A stretch of DNA of 64,000 nt, taken from contig NW_020653945.1 of NCBI RefSeq assembly GCF_003589595.1, forward strand, positions 24,629,201 to 24,693,200, read 5' to 3'. Below the pieces are notes generated by a model. The model was not told where the DNA came from and ran no database searches. It worked only from the letters and a program-made list of their open reading frames with translations. The translations under genes and the position numbers were made by a program. Source of the DNA: Hyposmocoma kahamanoa (taxonomy: Eukaryota; Arthropoda; Insecta; Lepidoptera; Cosmopterigidae). Below, piece by piece: positions 9,935-20,905 of this stretch; positions within the stretch are counted from its first letter, which is position 1; the number at the start of each line of letters is the position of its first letter.

Positions 9935-10000
9935 CCAGGTGAAGCAACACATGCTGGTTCGAATCCAGTCGGATCGAAGGTATTGTCCTTTGTGTTTGTT
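9935..10000 (+). mobile_element. Short fragment of SINE family S3
   Basis: Contains GCTGGTTCGAATCCAGTCGG and then ATCGAAGG, matching the box B region and the first bases of the body of S3 (compare 55084-55200). The head and the tail are not recognisable. Confidence 0.45.
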
Positions 10001-11050
10001 CAATTTTTCTGTCAAAAATAATACTCAATGGATTTACTGTCATCACTGTAAATCAATCTTAATCGATAATCGAGAAAATCTTGTGAATTCTTCGTACAGA
10101 AAACATCACGATGACCACCTTCCATCAAGTGCCTCGTCGTCGTTTGCGTGATATTTTAAACGTGGCTGCCACAACTGCGTCCTGAAAGCGTTGTTGTACT
10201 GGACACGCAACGAACAGCGAAAAGCTCATTCACAGCGTTCCCGAGTACAGCAAAGTACAGCATGCCCTTAAGAGCGTTATTTTGACTGCTTCTATACACC
10301 GAGTGAACCCGCAAGCCAGCATGGGCATGGAGTTATAAATTCTGTCATTATATACGTACATTCGGTGGCAATCCGTGGTCTTTCATTTGCTGCAACCCTG
10401 ACATCTATCTTTCTATGTGATTAAATACAATAAAAATTAGTCTGCACAGGTAAAGGTGACAAAAATTAGTGAACAAAGGTAACGTTAATAAGTCAGTACC
10501 GTGAATGTTTGCTCCGAAAACTTGACGAAGAAAATTCGACGTTAAGAATGTTCGCAGTTAGGCGCCCCGACTGTACTAATACCGTAGTGTTTTACTACGC
10601 CCCAAAGAATTTGAAATTAACACTTCGTTAGAATAAATTTTCAAGAATTACAACTATTCTGCAGTGAAATTTTGGAATTTCTAAGCGAAAATTTGAAACA
10701 AGTTCGTTGATAAAGCCAGTCGTTAAAAGTTCTGAAATTGTATTTATTTAGCGAGAACAAGAATGAACTATGTGTGTTCTGAACAAAATTGGTTTGTTAA
10801 TTAATTTTATGTCAAAAATAAATACACAAATATTAAGAGCATTAGAAATACACATTACATATTTATATCAGAGCGATATTACGACGACGTTTACGAAGCA
10901 AACTACAAACAGCGTAATTAATTTATAATCTCGTTTTGACAATTATTCATTTCAAATGAAACGTTACACTGACTTGTTATTCCCAACAAATAGAATCTAT
11001 TACTATTAGCATAGTCCAATAACTCAAGAGGATTGTCAATCACCATATTA
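10001..11050. other. Non-coding stretch, nothing recognised
   Basis: The region holds only short open frames without familiar domains. It becomes increasingly AT-rich toward 10900. Confidence 0.4.
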
Positions 11051-11292
11051 CAGCAGGGCTCAAAAGGCCGCATTGGCAGAATCATAATAATGATTAATTG
11101 ACAATTCATATTATGCATTTTCAAACAAAAAAAATCATATTATGCATTCATTTATGTGGCAAAGTTCCATGGAAACCTTCATAGAGCACTATCAAATAGA
11201 GGAATTGCGTTATATAAATTGTAAAAAAATCATAATATGAATTGTCAATTAATCATATTATGATTCTGCCATTACGGCCTTTAACCCTGCTG
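11051..11292. mobile_element. Palindromic MITE with CAGCAGGG...CCCTGCTG ends (hAT-like)
   Basis: Long terminal inverted repeats of about 65 bp: left CAGCAGGGCTCAAAAGGCCG, right CGGCCTTTAACCCTGCTG, with TGGCAGAATCATAAT and ATGATTCTGCCA further in. The CAGGG...CCCTG ends resemble hAT termini, but no 8-bp duplication can be read at either plausible boundary. About 110 bp separate the arms. No coding capacity. Confidence 0.7.
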
Positions 11293-11752
11293 GTCGTAAC
11301 TCTGAAAGGGTCAAAATAACGTATTAAATTAAATCTCGATGGCGCTAATCGCGCCTGGAAACTTAAGTATATGGAAGTTAAATGACGTGTATAGAAGTCA
11401 AGTACACGCAATACACTGATTCTTTTCCACTGTGTAACGTTTTCATTTCTAAACCGCCGCAATTATGAAAAATGATTTCTGGTTTCTGCGGAACGTCTCC
11501 CGTCATATACTTAATATAATTATACACTAAATATACCTAACATGAAAAAATCTACCTTGAAGTCTTCTAGTCATCGTGCCCAGGAGGCCAAAGTTTCCAC
11601 TTCAACTGGCTAAGCTTTTTCTTTGGCAGAAGTGGCACGTGATAGAACAAGTACACATTTCCTAATATATGATACAGGGTGTAGAAAGAAGGTGCAATAA
11701 AAATTTGAAATATGGAAATTTAGTGTCATTGATATGACGCTTGTTAGAAATA

Positions 11753-11755
<3 letters not shown>
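11293..11755. other. Non-coding stretch, nothing recognised
   Basis: AT-rich sequence leading up to the T tract at 11756. Confidence 0.4.
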
Positions 11756-11802
<47 letters not shown>

Positions 11803-12372
11803 TGCGACTCGACAAAATGACTGCACCGCGCCTGATGGAAAGTGCGAATACAGTCCAGAGATGAGAGTAACGGATGGAAAACACAAATATCTTCACTCCG
11901 TCACTATCATTTTGCCGGTCTGGCCAAATGCACTGGATGTACACCAACTGATCCCTGAACGCGATTCGCAAAAGCGTTTCACTGTGGAGGGTTTTCCGCC
12001 GTGTGTACTGTGGTCGCTATCCAGTCGGCACAGAGCCTACCACAATGCTAAGCAGATGGACACTTGTGACGCCCTCGGTCGCCTCTTACGACCCCCACGG
12101 GCATGTATGGGGAGGCGACAATGTATTCTTAAGCCGTCGCCCCACGGCCTAAAATATTCTACAGAGATTTCGTCAAATATTCCTAACCTACAAAAAATCT
12201 CGTCTTGAATCGTGCCTGGCTGCTTGGGGTGCCAGAAAGAAGCCTGCACGTACCACATATTTCTTTCATGTAGATCTATCAACAATCGGCTAGTACTTGA
12301 TGTCGATTGGCAACTCCTTTCTCCACGATGGCAAGCATTACAGTGTATGCCATCGATACGGTAAGAAGAAAA
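11756..12372 (-). mobile_element. Retroposed repeat with 45-nt poly(A) tail, minus orientation
   Basis: An uninterrupted run of 45 T residues (11756-11800) on the plus strand is a poly(A) tail on the minus strand. Reading the minus strand toward it, the repeat carries CGTGGGGGTCGTAAGAGGCG (near 12100), a block I associate with lepidopteran LINE 3' UTRs. The outer part (about 12190-12372) matches the plus-strand repeat at 20275-20400 (TTCTTCTTAYCGTATCGATG, then TTGCCAATCGA). The long frames across it (12037-12387 minus, 11741-12208 plus) show no domain. Upstream boundary and target duplication are not clear. Confidence 0.55.
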
Positions 12373-12949
12373 TCGTGTCTGGCTCATAAGTTCCCATTAT
12401 ACTAGCTGCATTGCCTCACTGGATGGCAATGGATACCTGCTGACCGACCACGACCCAAAGCAGTCACATTACATGTATGTAGAAGTCGACTGTTTTTTAT
12501 ATCCGATTAAAATTTCACAGTTCTTTTACGTCATTTTAAAGTACACACTTCAAAAGTCTCTAGGGATCATGGTATTTTTCTTCAAAATTTTTATTACCCG
12601 ACTGATATTAAATAATAATGTAATTAATATATATAAACTTATTCTATTTTTTTTAATTATGATATTGCCCAAAATGCCATTAGTGTCATAAAAAATTATT
12701 AAAAAACCTGACTTAATAATTGGTAACAATGTGCTTGATCCTTAGATGCTTTTGATGAGTGTATAATTGAATTTTTTGTCGTTGTGACTATTTAATAGTT
12801 AATGTGGCCTTGTGAAAGAAATTTACTATTTCAAATTTCATTATATTACGTGTATCCATTAATAGGTAGCAACAACAATCAAATTACAAGTAGTACAAAA
12901 ACATTTCTCTCCTTTATCTAAAGCGATTGCAAAAACAATTAAATTTTTA
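12373..12949. other. Non-coding stretch, nothing recognised
   Basis: AT-rich sequence with a 72-codon plus-strand frame (12473-12691) rich in Ile/Leu/Phe, as expected by chance here. Confidence 0.4.
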
Positions 12950-13115
12950 ATCAGTGGTTCGGACACCTGGAAAGGAACGAAAGAAGATTAACGGAGTAGA
13001 TTTTATAAAGTTAGTGTGAGCGGGAAACTTGGTAAGGATCGACCAAGGCAAACTTAACACGACGAAATTGTGGACGTCCTGAGAAAGGACCAGATCAAGA
13101 CTACGTTTAACTTCC
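12950..13115 (+). pseudogene. RTE-B LINE C-terminal remnant
   Basis: The translation QWFGHLERNERRLTE is followed, across a stop and frame breaks, by SVSGKLGKDRPRQT and DVLRKDQIKTTFN. These align in order with the RTE-B remnant at 2330-2690 (WFRHVEGMNKRRLTKQ...GQIKSTINQ). Confidence 0.65.
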
Positions 13116-13202
13116 TAAAGTCTCATGTACATCAGAATGTGCATTAATATGTGAAGTCATTCAGAACCAGACAATATTATTACTAGGATCATGTAAACGC
13201 CA

Positions 13203-13448
13203 CCTTAATTTTTTACCGCCAAGCAGTGATGGAACATTGTTGCGTTCTAGTTTTAAAGAGTAGGAGTACTGGTGTAGTTACAGGTACATGAACCTTGTCA
13301 ACTTATGTCTCTGGGTGACGGGCGCAGTGGCGGTACCCTAAGATCTTTGTGATTTAAAGCTCTGAGTGGCACTGCAACTGCTCTAGACAGGCACGTCGTT
13401 TACCATCAGGCGCACGACTTGTTCGTCCAGTCACTTGGTATCACAAAA
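13203..13448 (-). mobile_element. SINE-like repeat S5, minus copy
   Basis: Reverse complement of S5 from TACCGCCAAGCAGT (3' end) to CAGTCACTTGGTATCACAAA (5' end), with AGATCTTTGTGATTTAAAGC in the middle. Similar in extent to 57005-57255. Confidence 0.7.
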
Positions 13449-13462
13449 AAAAAACGCCAAGG

Positions 13463-13745
13463 ATACATTCTTCTTCTTCTTCTTCTTCTTCTTCTTCTGC
13501 GGCACAACCTATATTTTTTTGATCTCTCTTCTATCTGCCGTCATATCCGTACTCACACCTTTCTTGTCCATGTCAGATTTCACACTATCCATCCATCTTT
13601 TCTTTGGCCTTTCTCTCCCCTTATATCCTTCCACATTCATACCTAGCACTCTTCTCGTCATATGACATTCTTATATATATCTGCATGACAGATGTCCATA
13701 CCACGCTAACTTGTTACTTTTCTCATTTTCCGTCACTGGCGCTAC
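13463..13745 (-). pseudogene. LINE C-terminus with (GAA)n tail (family RTE-C)
   Basis: On the minus strand: KLAWYGHLS, a break, MTRRVLGMNVEGYKGRERPK then KRWMDSVKSDMDKKGVS and MTADRREIKK. This is the end of a moth endonuclease-reverse transcriptase of the RPKKRWMDCVKDDM type. It runs directly into a (TTC)n run on the plus strand (about 13468-13497), which is the 3' microsatellite of the element. A second remnant of the same family is at 37082-37230. Confidence 0.75.
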
Positions 13746-14484
13746 TTTAAAACTTGCCCTGATATATGATGAAAGCGCTATGTATCCTATATCATCATAA
13801 GGTGTCTAGAAATAGAAAATACATTCCTCATACAAAACTGAAGGCATACCTGCTTGGGCTTGAAGTATGTAATTATATTTATCACATTTTAAATTACATT
13901 GAGCGTTTAGCAGTAGGAGGTTAACCGATGAGCGTATATTGAAGCACGTGGATGAGGCAAAAGATATGTGTCAGGGACGTAGCATGTCGCAAACTGTGGT
14001 ATCTGCCAAGTATGTATAATTAAATTAAGGGAAATTGTGTTCCAATTTGCGATAAATTGTTTTCTAAGCGTAGCAATAGTAACTACCATAAATTGTTAAG
14101 CAAAAACCAACATAAGTGCTACGCTTGATATATTGGAATGTTCTCATTGTATGTCTACAATGTTAGGTAAATGAAATTCCTTTGGGAAACTTTATTGTAC
14201 TAATCCTTAGTAACCGTGGTAACGAGCCATTCCGAAACGCGGGTTTCTTTTAATTCGTGCTTTACCTATTGTGTTGTTTTTGAGAGTCTTCATCACAAAG
14301 TCAGAAATTCATTTAAGGGGCAAAGCTTCGATTATATAATAAGATTCCGGTTGATATTCATAATTTGAAATTGATGTAGTTAAATTTGTGTAGTTGTAAT
14401 TGTTGTTGGTAATTATTGCAACTTATTTATCACCGTCAATCATCGGCCTGGTTTCAGTTAGAAGTATGATTACTAAGTGCACTT
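13746..14484. other. Non-coding stretch, nothing recognised
   Basis: No shared repeat and no convincing open frame. Confidence 0.4.
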
Positions 14485-14740
14485 CGATACCTCCAATGAA
14501 CACTAAGCCAACTTAATTTTTGGACCTGTTCTGTTTTTATTTTGTTTTTTGTTTCTTTTTTTTACAAAATTCGTTTTTTTTTTTTGTTCTTGTTTTCACA
14601 GAATTCGGGGAGCACAACTAAGATTATATTTATATTAAACCGCCATATTTATTTACTAAGGCAAATAAATATGGCTGTTTACAAAAATAACAGAAGACGA
14701 CCAAAAAATAAAGATGGCGTAGTGTTCATTGGAGGTATCG
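14485..14740 (+). mobile_element. CGATACCTCC-family MITE, best-preserved copy
   Basis: The inverted ends are CGATACCTCCAATGAACACT and AGTGTTCATTGGAGGTATCG, with ACTT on both flanks (14481-14484, 14741-14744) as a likely 4-bp target duplication. The interior is T-rich and contains a small inverted segment (CCATATTTATTT ... AAATAAATATGG). No coding capacity. Confidence 0.8.
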
Positions 14741-15053
14741 ACTTCATTATATACATGCAGCTTATGGGTAAAGTATGTTGTTATTTATTATAACAGAGAT
14801 GTTAACATTGATAATATGTTTGAAAATCGAATAGCGTCGCCTTAATTTCTCAAAGTCGTATCTTAAAGCACAAAATGGATTGTATAATACAAATTTGTAA
14901 GGCTGCTCTTACACCACATTTCCTTCATATTCACACACTAGCTTTTACCTGTTCTTAAATTATATTCACCTATTCTTAAATAAATTAACCCACCTGATAA
15001 GAAATTTAAAATAAATAGAAAGTTTTGGCATCACCTGAATAATCACTCTTTAT
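14741..15053. other. Non-coding spacer between two MITEs
   Basis: AT-rich sequence with no recognised content. Confidence 0.4.
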
Positions 15054-15666
15054 CCGCTCACGCGATACATGCAGCCGTAGACATATGGTATGCACACCTA
15101 GAGGTGCCAGTGATGATTTTATGCCGATTTATCGGATATCGAAGTTATAACAGGTAAAAGAACTAATATTAATTGCTATTTCGGTAACTACTCTAGCAAA
15201 CCATAAAGTTTTTAATGCCTGGGGTCTGTCATTTAAAAAAAATAAACAACTTCAAAAATACGTCACGACAATCGTGTGTGTTATTCTTTGGGCTGGTGAT
15301 TTCGGTGTTTATTTATTGAAAACATACCGTAAGTAGCGTTTTTTAAGTTTATCCTGAATATAAATGTTTATAAACTATACTTTAAGGAGTAAGTTCATGG
15401 TAAACGTTAGAACCACTCAAACGGAATATTATCATATTTATCCAAGTGCACCAAAAATTTCATTAGTGCTTTTTAAATGCAGGATTTGCGATGTATTACT
15501 GCATTTTATTTGAGATGTTTTTGTTGGTAGTACGGAGGGTATTTAATTAGCAATGCAGAATAATAATTTTTATTTATAAAAACTTCTATTTAAACTGAAT
15601 ACTTTTCTAATTTGCGAAACCTAATAGCCGCCATTTTGCGGTATAAGGAGCGCATCGCGTGAGCGG
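15054..15666 (+). mobile_element. CCGCTCACG-family element, copy 2
   Basis: 613 bp between CCGCTCACGCGATACATGC and GCGCATCGCGTGAGCGG, flanked by TTAT on both sides (15050-15053, 15667-15670). It belongs to the same subfamily as copies 1 and 3, marked by CAGCCGTAGAC just inside the left end. Confidence 0.9.
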
Positions 15667-17297
15667 TTATAGAAACGAGTTTGAGAAAGTAAGGCGATAT
15701 TATACACGCAGGTGATACAGGCTCAACTGATGATGTTGGCTCATCTTCCGATGAAGGTGAATAAAAATTTGAACTATGATTTTTGTTATGGTTCAGAATT
15801 TTGCTATTTAACACAGGTTGTCTTTGTGAACTCTGTTAGTGTAACGACACTACAACAACAACTCGGGTTGGCATTGTGATCATTTAAAATACTTATTATT
15901 AATATTAAACTTACTTAATTGTTCTATCTAGAACTTAAAACCAATGATTTAAATGATTAATACAGTTACCGATGTGTTTAGTTCACATCCTTATTTACGT
16001 TGCGATGACAAGTGACAAAAGGTGCCTCTTATTTTGTCCGAAAATATCTTTAATTATTAAAATCTTTATTACCATGCTCATTGAAATGATCAAGTGACTT
16101 GACCGTGTAAATGATGTGACTCGACCGGTTAGAACGTTAAGAACGCTATCTCTGTCGGGAACGGGCAATGCATTCTTTCCCTTCCCGCATCACTAGTTAC
16201 GAAAATTCATACGGCCCTAGGGCAACAATGACTTTTTTAAATTTCTTCTCTGAGCGGACAAACCCCCGTCGCCTGTCGCTAAATTCGCGTCGCGTCCCCA
16301 AACAACAGTGGACTGCTTTATTTATTTATTGCAAATAATATAACTACAGTAGGCTTTATTTAATATATCTTTTTTTTTTAAGATACACACTTATAGATTC
16401 CGCGGCATATGAATATTTCAAAGATTGTTTTGTCTAATTTGTATCACATTTTTCTGCTACACACAATTTTTTTTTAAATTAATGTAATAATAAATGAGTC
16501 TAATTTTCTTTCTTTTTAATTTTGTAAAAAAAAAGGAAAACATTGTATACCAGCATGCAATGGCAATCCCAAACGTTAGGACCATATAAATCCGTCCCTT
16601 TGTTTATTATTACCTATTTACCGCCCTTGTGACATAATGTACTATTTGGACATAAAGGAATACACGGATAACACGGAATAATAATGCAAGTATAATAGAA
16701 TATATTATATTGCATATACAACAAGCGACCATGATGCTAAGTAACAATTCCAAACAGCTATATATATATATATTTGTGAATAAGTAACTGAACAACCACA
16801 ACAGCTTATTTTTATTTAGAAAAGGGTATGGGAACCTTAATGCATGCATAATCTACGCATGCATATTAGAGTGGAGTGTAGTGCCAAATAAATAATGGTC
16901 TGATATGATGTGTCCAACGTTTTGGAATTCAATTCCAAGGTCTAGTAGATGATGATGTAGTTTTACAAAACTATTAGGGTGCAGGTAAACTACAAGCTCG
17001 TAAGAATGCCTTTAATTGATCCTTCGAAATTCGATGCACATAAATTAACCTCATAAAATATCAAAATTGAATTAATCGACCTCAGTGTGAGGTAATTTAA
17101 AAAGTTTACCTTCCAATGAAGGCATGAATTTACGGCAATGCGTTCTCTCAGCCCTAAGACATAGATTAGAATATATCAATGCAGAGCACCATCTTTATTA
17201 ATTTCATTAAATACTTTACAGGAGTATCTGTGTGTAATTTTTTATTGTGTTCTTAACCATTGATTACTTTGAATAATAGCGCGGGCAATTTTTTAGT
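15667..17297. other. Non-coding stretch, low-complexity patches only
   Basis: Contains TTTA and TA microsatellites (16319-16332, 16761-16773) and AT-rich sequence. Otherwise nothing is recognised. Confidence 0.4.
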
Positions 17298-17340
17298 TAC
17301 AAAGTGACGAGCGAACAAAACGCGCGCCTCGTGGTAAACG
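17298..17340 (+). mobile_element. Fragment of the 5' end of repeat S5
   Basis: AAAGTGACGAGCGAACAAAA followed by CGCGCGCCTCGTGGTAAACG matches the S5 start (AAGTGACGGGACGAACAAG ... GCGCCTGGTGGTAAG). Nothing further downstream is shared. Confidence 0.5.
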
Positions 17341-17498
17341 AGCACAGAAAATTAAATACAGTAGAAGTGGTTAGTTAGCGTCAGACGCGTACCAACTATA
17401 GGTCTCAAAAGACCTACTTGAGCTCAGCCCGCCATTTTTGCTTTGTATGGTATGGTTGTGTCATTATTTTGCGCAAATTCTCTAAAATCTAAAAAAAA

Positions 17499-17570
17499 AT
17501 GTCTTACTGTGCTGTTTTAGAGTGCAAAAATGATAGCTGCACCAAAAACATTACCCGTATTTCATCATCG
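17499..17570 (+). CDS. Candidate first exon of a THAP-domain protein (partial)
   Basis: ATG at 17499 opens 24 codons: MSYCAVLECK then NDSCTKNITRISSS, ending exactly before a canonical splice donor GTAAGT at 17571-17576. The start M-x-x-C-A-V-x-x-C-x-N is the N-terminal signature of THAP domains, zinc-coordinating C2CH DNA-binding modules of host transcription factors and P-element-like transposases; the first zinc pair would be Cys4 and Cys9. The remaining conserved residues (later Trp, Cys-x2-His, AVPTIF box) would lie in later exons that I cannot find in the next kilobase. The last few residues fit the expected Ser-Phe-His-x-Phe-Pro block poorly unless one base is shifted. It could be a relict exon or part of a decayed transposon. 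No promoter is identifiable. Confidence 0.4.
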
Positions 17571-18124
17571 GTAAGTCTTATATTACTAAAATTTTAAGAT
17601 TATCTATTCATTGAGATGTTAATCGGTTGTCCTAGTCCAGCTGGTCACAAGATGGCAGCATGTTGAATAAAATTTCAATATAAAATCAAAACGCCGTAAC
17701 GTGCAATTTATTTATTTATTTATTTAAATTCACCAACGCTTAATACATTCAGTTACAACAATATTTTACACACATTTGACAGGGTGTTACAGTTAAAATG
17801 CCTAACCAATTACAGGTGAACATACCATGATGAGAGTATGAAAGTTAAGACAATTATTATTAATTCACTGTTCTTTTTTTACTGTACTTATATTACGTAT
17901 GTTTACTGTATTAACAAATTAAATCATAAAATTAATATATATATAGCAATAAAGACATTGAATTTTCAACGACATAGCGACTGGGTATACTTTAAATTAT
18001 ATTAACAATCCTAAATTTGTTACATCTTTTTAAATTAGAAACTATGACCAATCAGTTTTGGCGACATCGGTTCCGATAGTAATCGAAACTTATGACACTT
18101 CCATTGTTGTTTTTCTTCCGTGTA
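17571..18124. other. Possible intron or spacer downstream of the THAP-like exon
   Basis: Contains a (TTTA)n stretch at about 17709-17727 and AT-rich sequence. I see no second THAP exon with a clear acceptor. Confidence 0.35.
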
Positions 18125-18330
18125 AAGAACACACCTGCCGGCGCTTTAAATCGCAAAGATCTGACGGGCAGAACCACCGCCAGTCATCCTGAGACATAAA
18201 TTGACAACTCTCGTATGCCTGTAATTTCACCCACTTACTTATCCTTCAAAATCGGAACGACGTAATGGTTACTTTACTGCTTGGCGGCAGAAATAGGTAA
18301 GTCGGCAGTGCTTTTCCGGACAAACTCTTT
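18125..18330 (+). mobile_element. SINE-like repeat S5, 5'-truncated copy
   Basis: Starts within S5 at CACCTGCCGGCGCTTTAAAT and runs through CTGAGACATAAATTGACAA to TGCTTGGCGGCAGAAATAGG. The first 80 bp of the family are missing or unrecognisable. Confidence 0.7.
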
Positions 18331-18484
18331 CACAAGTAACTCTACTGCGACTAAAATATATACTACAGTAACTTTTAAGTCGACGATCTTAGCATTCTCA
18401 TAAATGCCTTAAGTTTCAAAGGCTTGCAGTAGACAGTCTTATCAATGTTATGTAGACAACGCCGATTTGATGCTTGTAGCTTAA

Positions 18485-19090
18485 CCGCTCACGTGATACA
18501 TGCAGCCGTAGACGCATACCACACCTAGAGGTGCCGGTGATGATTTTATACCGATTTATCGGATATCGAAGTTATAACAGGTAAAAGAACTAATACTAAT
18601 TGCTATTTCGGTAACTACTCTAGCAAACCATAAAGTTTTTAATGCCTGGGTCTGTCATTTAAAAAAAATAAACAACTTCAAAAATACGTCACGACAATCG
18701 TGTCTGTTATTGTTTGGGCTGGTGATTTCGGTGTTTATTTATTGAAAACATACCGTAAGTAGCGTTTTTTAAGTTAACCCTGAATATAAATGTTTATAAA
18801 CTATACTTTAAGGAGTAATTTCATGGTAAAGTTAGAACCACTCAAACGGAATATTAGCATATTTACCCAAGTACACCAAAAATTTCATTAGTGCTTTTTA
18901 AGTGCAGGATTTGCGTTGTATTACTGCATTTTATTAGAGATGTTTTTATTGTAGTACGGAGGGTATTTATTTAGCAATGCAGAATAATAATTTTTATTTA
19001 TAAAAACTTGTATTTAAACTGAATCCTTTTCTAATTTGCGAAACCAAATAGCCGCCATTTTGCGGTAGGATGAGCGCATCGCGTGAGCGG
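18485..19090 (+). mobile_element. CCGCTCACG-family element, copy 3
   Basis: 606 bp with ends CCGCTCACGTGATACATGC and GCGCATCGCGTGAGCGG. One base in the left terminus differs from the consensus. Flanks are TTAA and TATA, so the 4-bp duplication has decayed or never matched. The interior is nearly the same as copy 2. Confidence 0.85.
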
Positions 19091-19289
19091 TATAAATAAT
19101 CATAATGCGCAAATAGTAAATGAAATTGTCAAATAATTACAAGGGTCTACAGATTACCCGGAACATTAGAGTAGCGCACTCGTGCAACCTGGTAGCACTA
19201 CTTACTCTAGATGACAGTTATGCATGGTCAACTCGCTTATAGGTATATCTATATTTTAGCAGCAGTAGACCCCTGCCTCCAATCAGTAA

Positions 19290-19420
19290 CGTGAACATTA
19301 TTAGTGCGTTCCGGTTTAGAAGCGTACGGGTGATGATAAAATTACGGGCACATGGGATTTGTCAACTTATGTCTCAGGGTGACGGACGCAAGGGCAGTGC
19401 CCCTAAGATCTTTGCGATTT
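19290..19420 (-). mobile_element. SINE-like repeat S5, truncated minus copy
   Basis: Reverse complement of the S5 3' half, from GTGCGTTCCGGTTT to AGATCTTTGCGATTTGAA, where the match stops. Confidence 0.6.
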
Positions 19421-19464
19421 GAATCTAAAAAAAATATCCCAATGTACGGATCTCTATTTCTTTT

Positions 19465-19582
19465 TATGCAGTTGGCATACCGTTTGGCAAGGTTTGCTGG
19501 AGGACGTTGGTTCGAATCCGGCCTTTGTATTAACAATTATTTATTACAAACTAGTGGAGTAATTTCACAAAAATAATTGAAT
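19465..19582 (+). mobile_element. SINE family S3, partial copy with intact tail
   Basis: Box B region GGTTTGCTGGAGGACGTTGG then TTCGAATCCGG, an internal deletion, and then the family tail CTTTGTATTAACAATTATTT ... ACTAGTGGAGTAATTTCAC ... AAATAATTGAATATCA, also found at 34905-34947. Confidence 0.65.
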
Positions 19583-20274
19583 ATCATGGTGGTCAAACAT
19601 CGTAACATTCAGTAAACTTAAATATTAAATTTTTCTTTACGTTTGTTTTATCTTTGTATCAATAATAATAACAAACTATTTGATATTTCCTCAAAAAAAT
19701 CTTAATTTGTATAAAAGTGTTAAACTGCTTATTGGTAAACTATATTCGCCACCGTAGACATTGATGGATGTTCTCAGTTGTTAACATCTTTCGTTGATCG
19801 CGATAGGGTTGTCACAATTTCATTTTATTGTACAAAAATCGCTTTGTTTTTTTCAGGATTATGGTGTTATGGTACGGGAAACATTTCTGATTTAATGTTC
19901 AATCATCAATCATAAGGTTTATTTTGTCTTTATTAATCTTTTTTTTTAGTGAAATAAGGCATAACCGAGACGTTCGATGTAATTAATTACAAGAATAAAT
20001 ATTACTGGTGAATAATTATCAAATATATATAATAGTGGTTTACAAGAATCTGAAACAATTTTTTTTTAAAACAGGCGAATTGCATTTGTTAACTATTTCT
20101 GATAGGACAACTACGATAAAACAAGGTAATGTCTAATTTTAATTTTGACATTAATGTACGTAAAAAATTTATATACCGTATTCCATGAATAATTTTAAAT
20201 ATACCACAGAATAAATTAGATATTTCATATTAAAAATCACAATTATCAAGGAAGTTTATTCCGATTGTGCGTAG
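19583..20274. other. Non-coding stretch, nothing recognised
   Basis: AT-rich sequence with T runs and no shared repeat. Confidence 0.4.
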
Positions 20275-20400
20275 TGTTGCTTCTTCTTCTTATCGTATCG
20301 ATGAAATGCACCATAATACTGTTACATATTAAAAGGATTTGCCAATCGATTTAAAGTGCTCCCCGACTGTTGCCTGGGGTGCGCCAGACACACAGGAAAG
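20275..20400 (+). repeat. Dispersed repeat fragment related to 12190-12372
   Basis: Starts TTCTTCTTCTTATCGTATCG and includes TTTGCCAATCGATTTAAAGT, matching the reverse complement of 12190-12372 in order. It probably derives from a LINE 3' UTR. Confidence 0.5.
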
Positions 20401-20674
20401 GAATGGTATGTAGTACTGGGAGGTTTCGTTCGTGCACCCTAAAGTAGTGTTGCTAAAAATATTATATTTCCTCATTTAACACGCGAGCTTCATAATCTAA
20501 TACCCTACTGCATAAGAGATGAACGCATAACATTTTTTTTTAATTCTGAACCCCTCCTGGTCTCAGATCTCTTCCTTGGACTTCGACTTCTCTCTATTCG
20601 GGGCAATATAAACTATTTTTGTAAATAAAAATCACTCTTTTCTAGACGACAGCTTTTTTCATGATACCTGAAAG

Positions 20675-20905
20675 ATAACTATAACATACACACTCATAGT
20701 CCCGCACTAGGGAAACCCTGTGTCGCAGGTGGCATGGATATACACATAGACAACCACAAATAACTCCCGAGAAACTCACGAGAGAAATATAATATTTAGG
20801 CCATACAAGTACTATATACAAGTACCCGGCCTGGAAATCGAACTCGCGACTTGTGTGTGTCAGATCAGCATGATAACCAATCGAACACAGAGACAGTTAA
20901 AGAAA
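20675..20905 (-). mobile_element. tRNA-derived SINE (family S2), minus copy
   Basis: Reverse complement of S2 from ACACTCATAGTCCCGCACTA to AACACAGAGACAGTTA. The box B complement GAAATCGAACTC and the body block GAAACTCACGAGAGAAATA are present. The box A region has diverged (ATAACCAATCGAACACAGAG). Confidence 0.7.

Noticed and set aside
11741..12208. 155-codon plus-strand frame and overlapping minus frames across the T tract
   Set aside because: The frame starts in a 45-T homopolymer and runs through a retroposed repeat on the opposite strand; its length is explained by the poly-F/poly-K stretch and the repeat.
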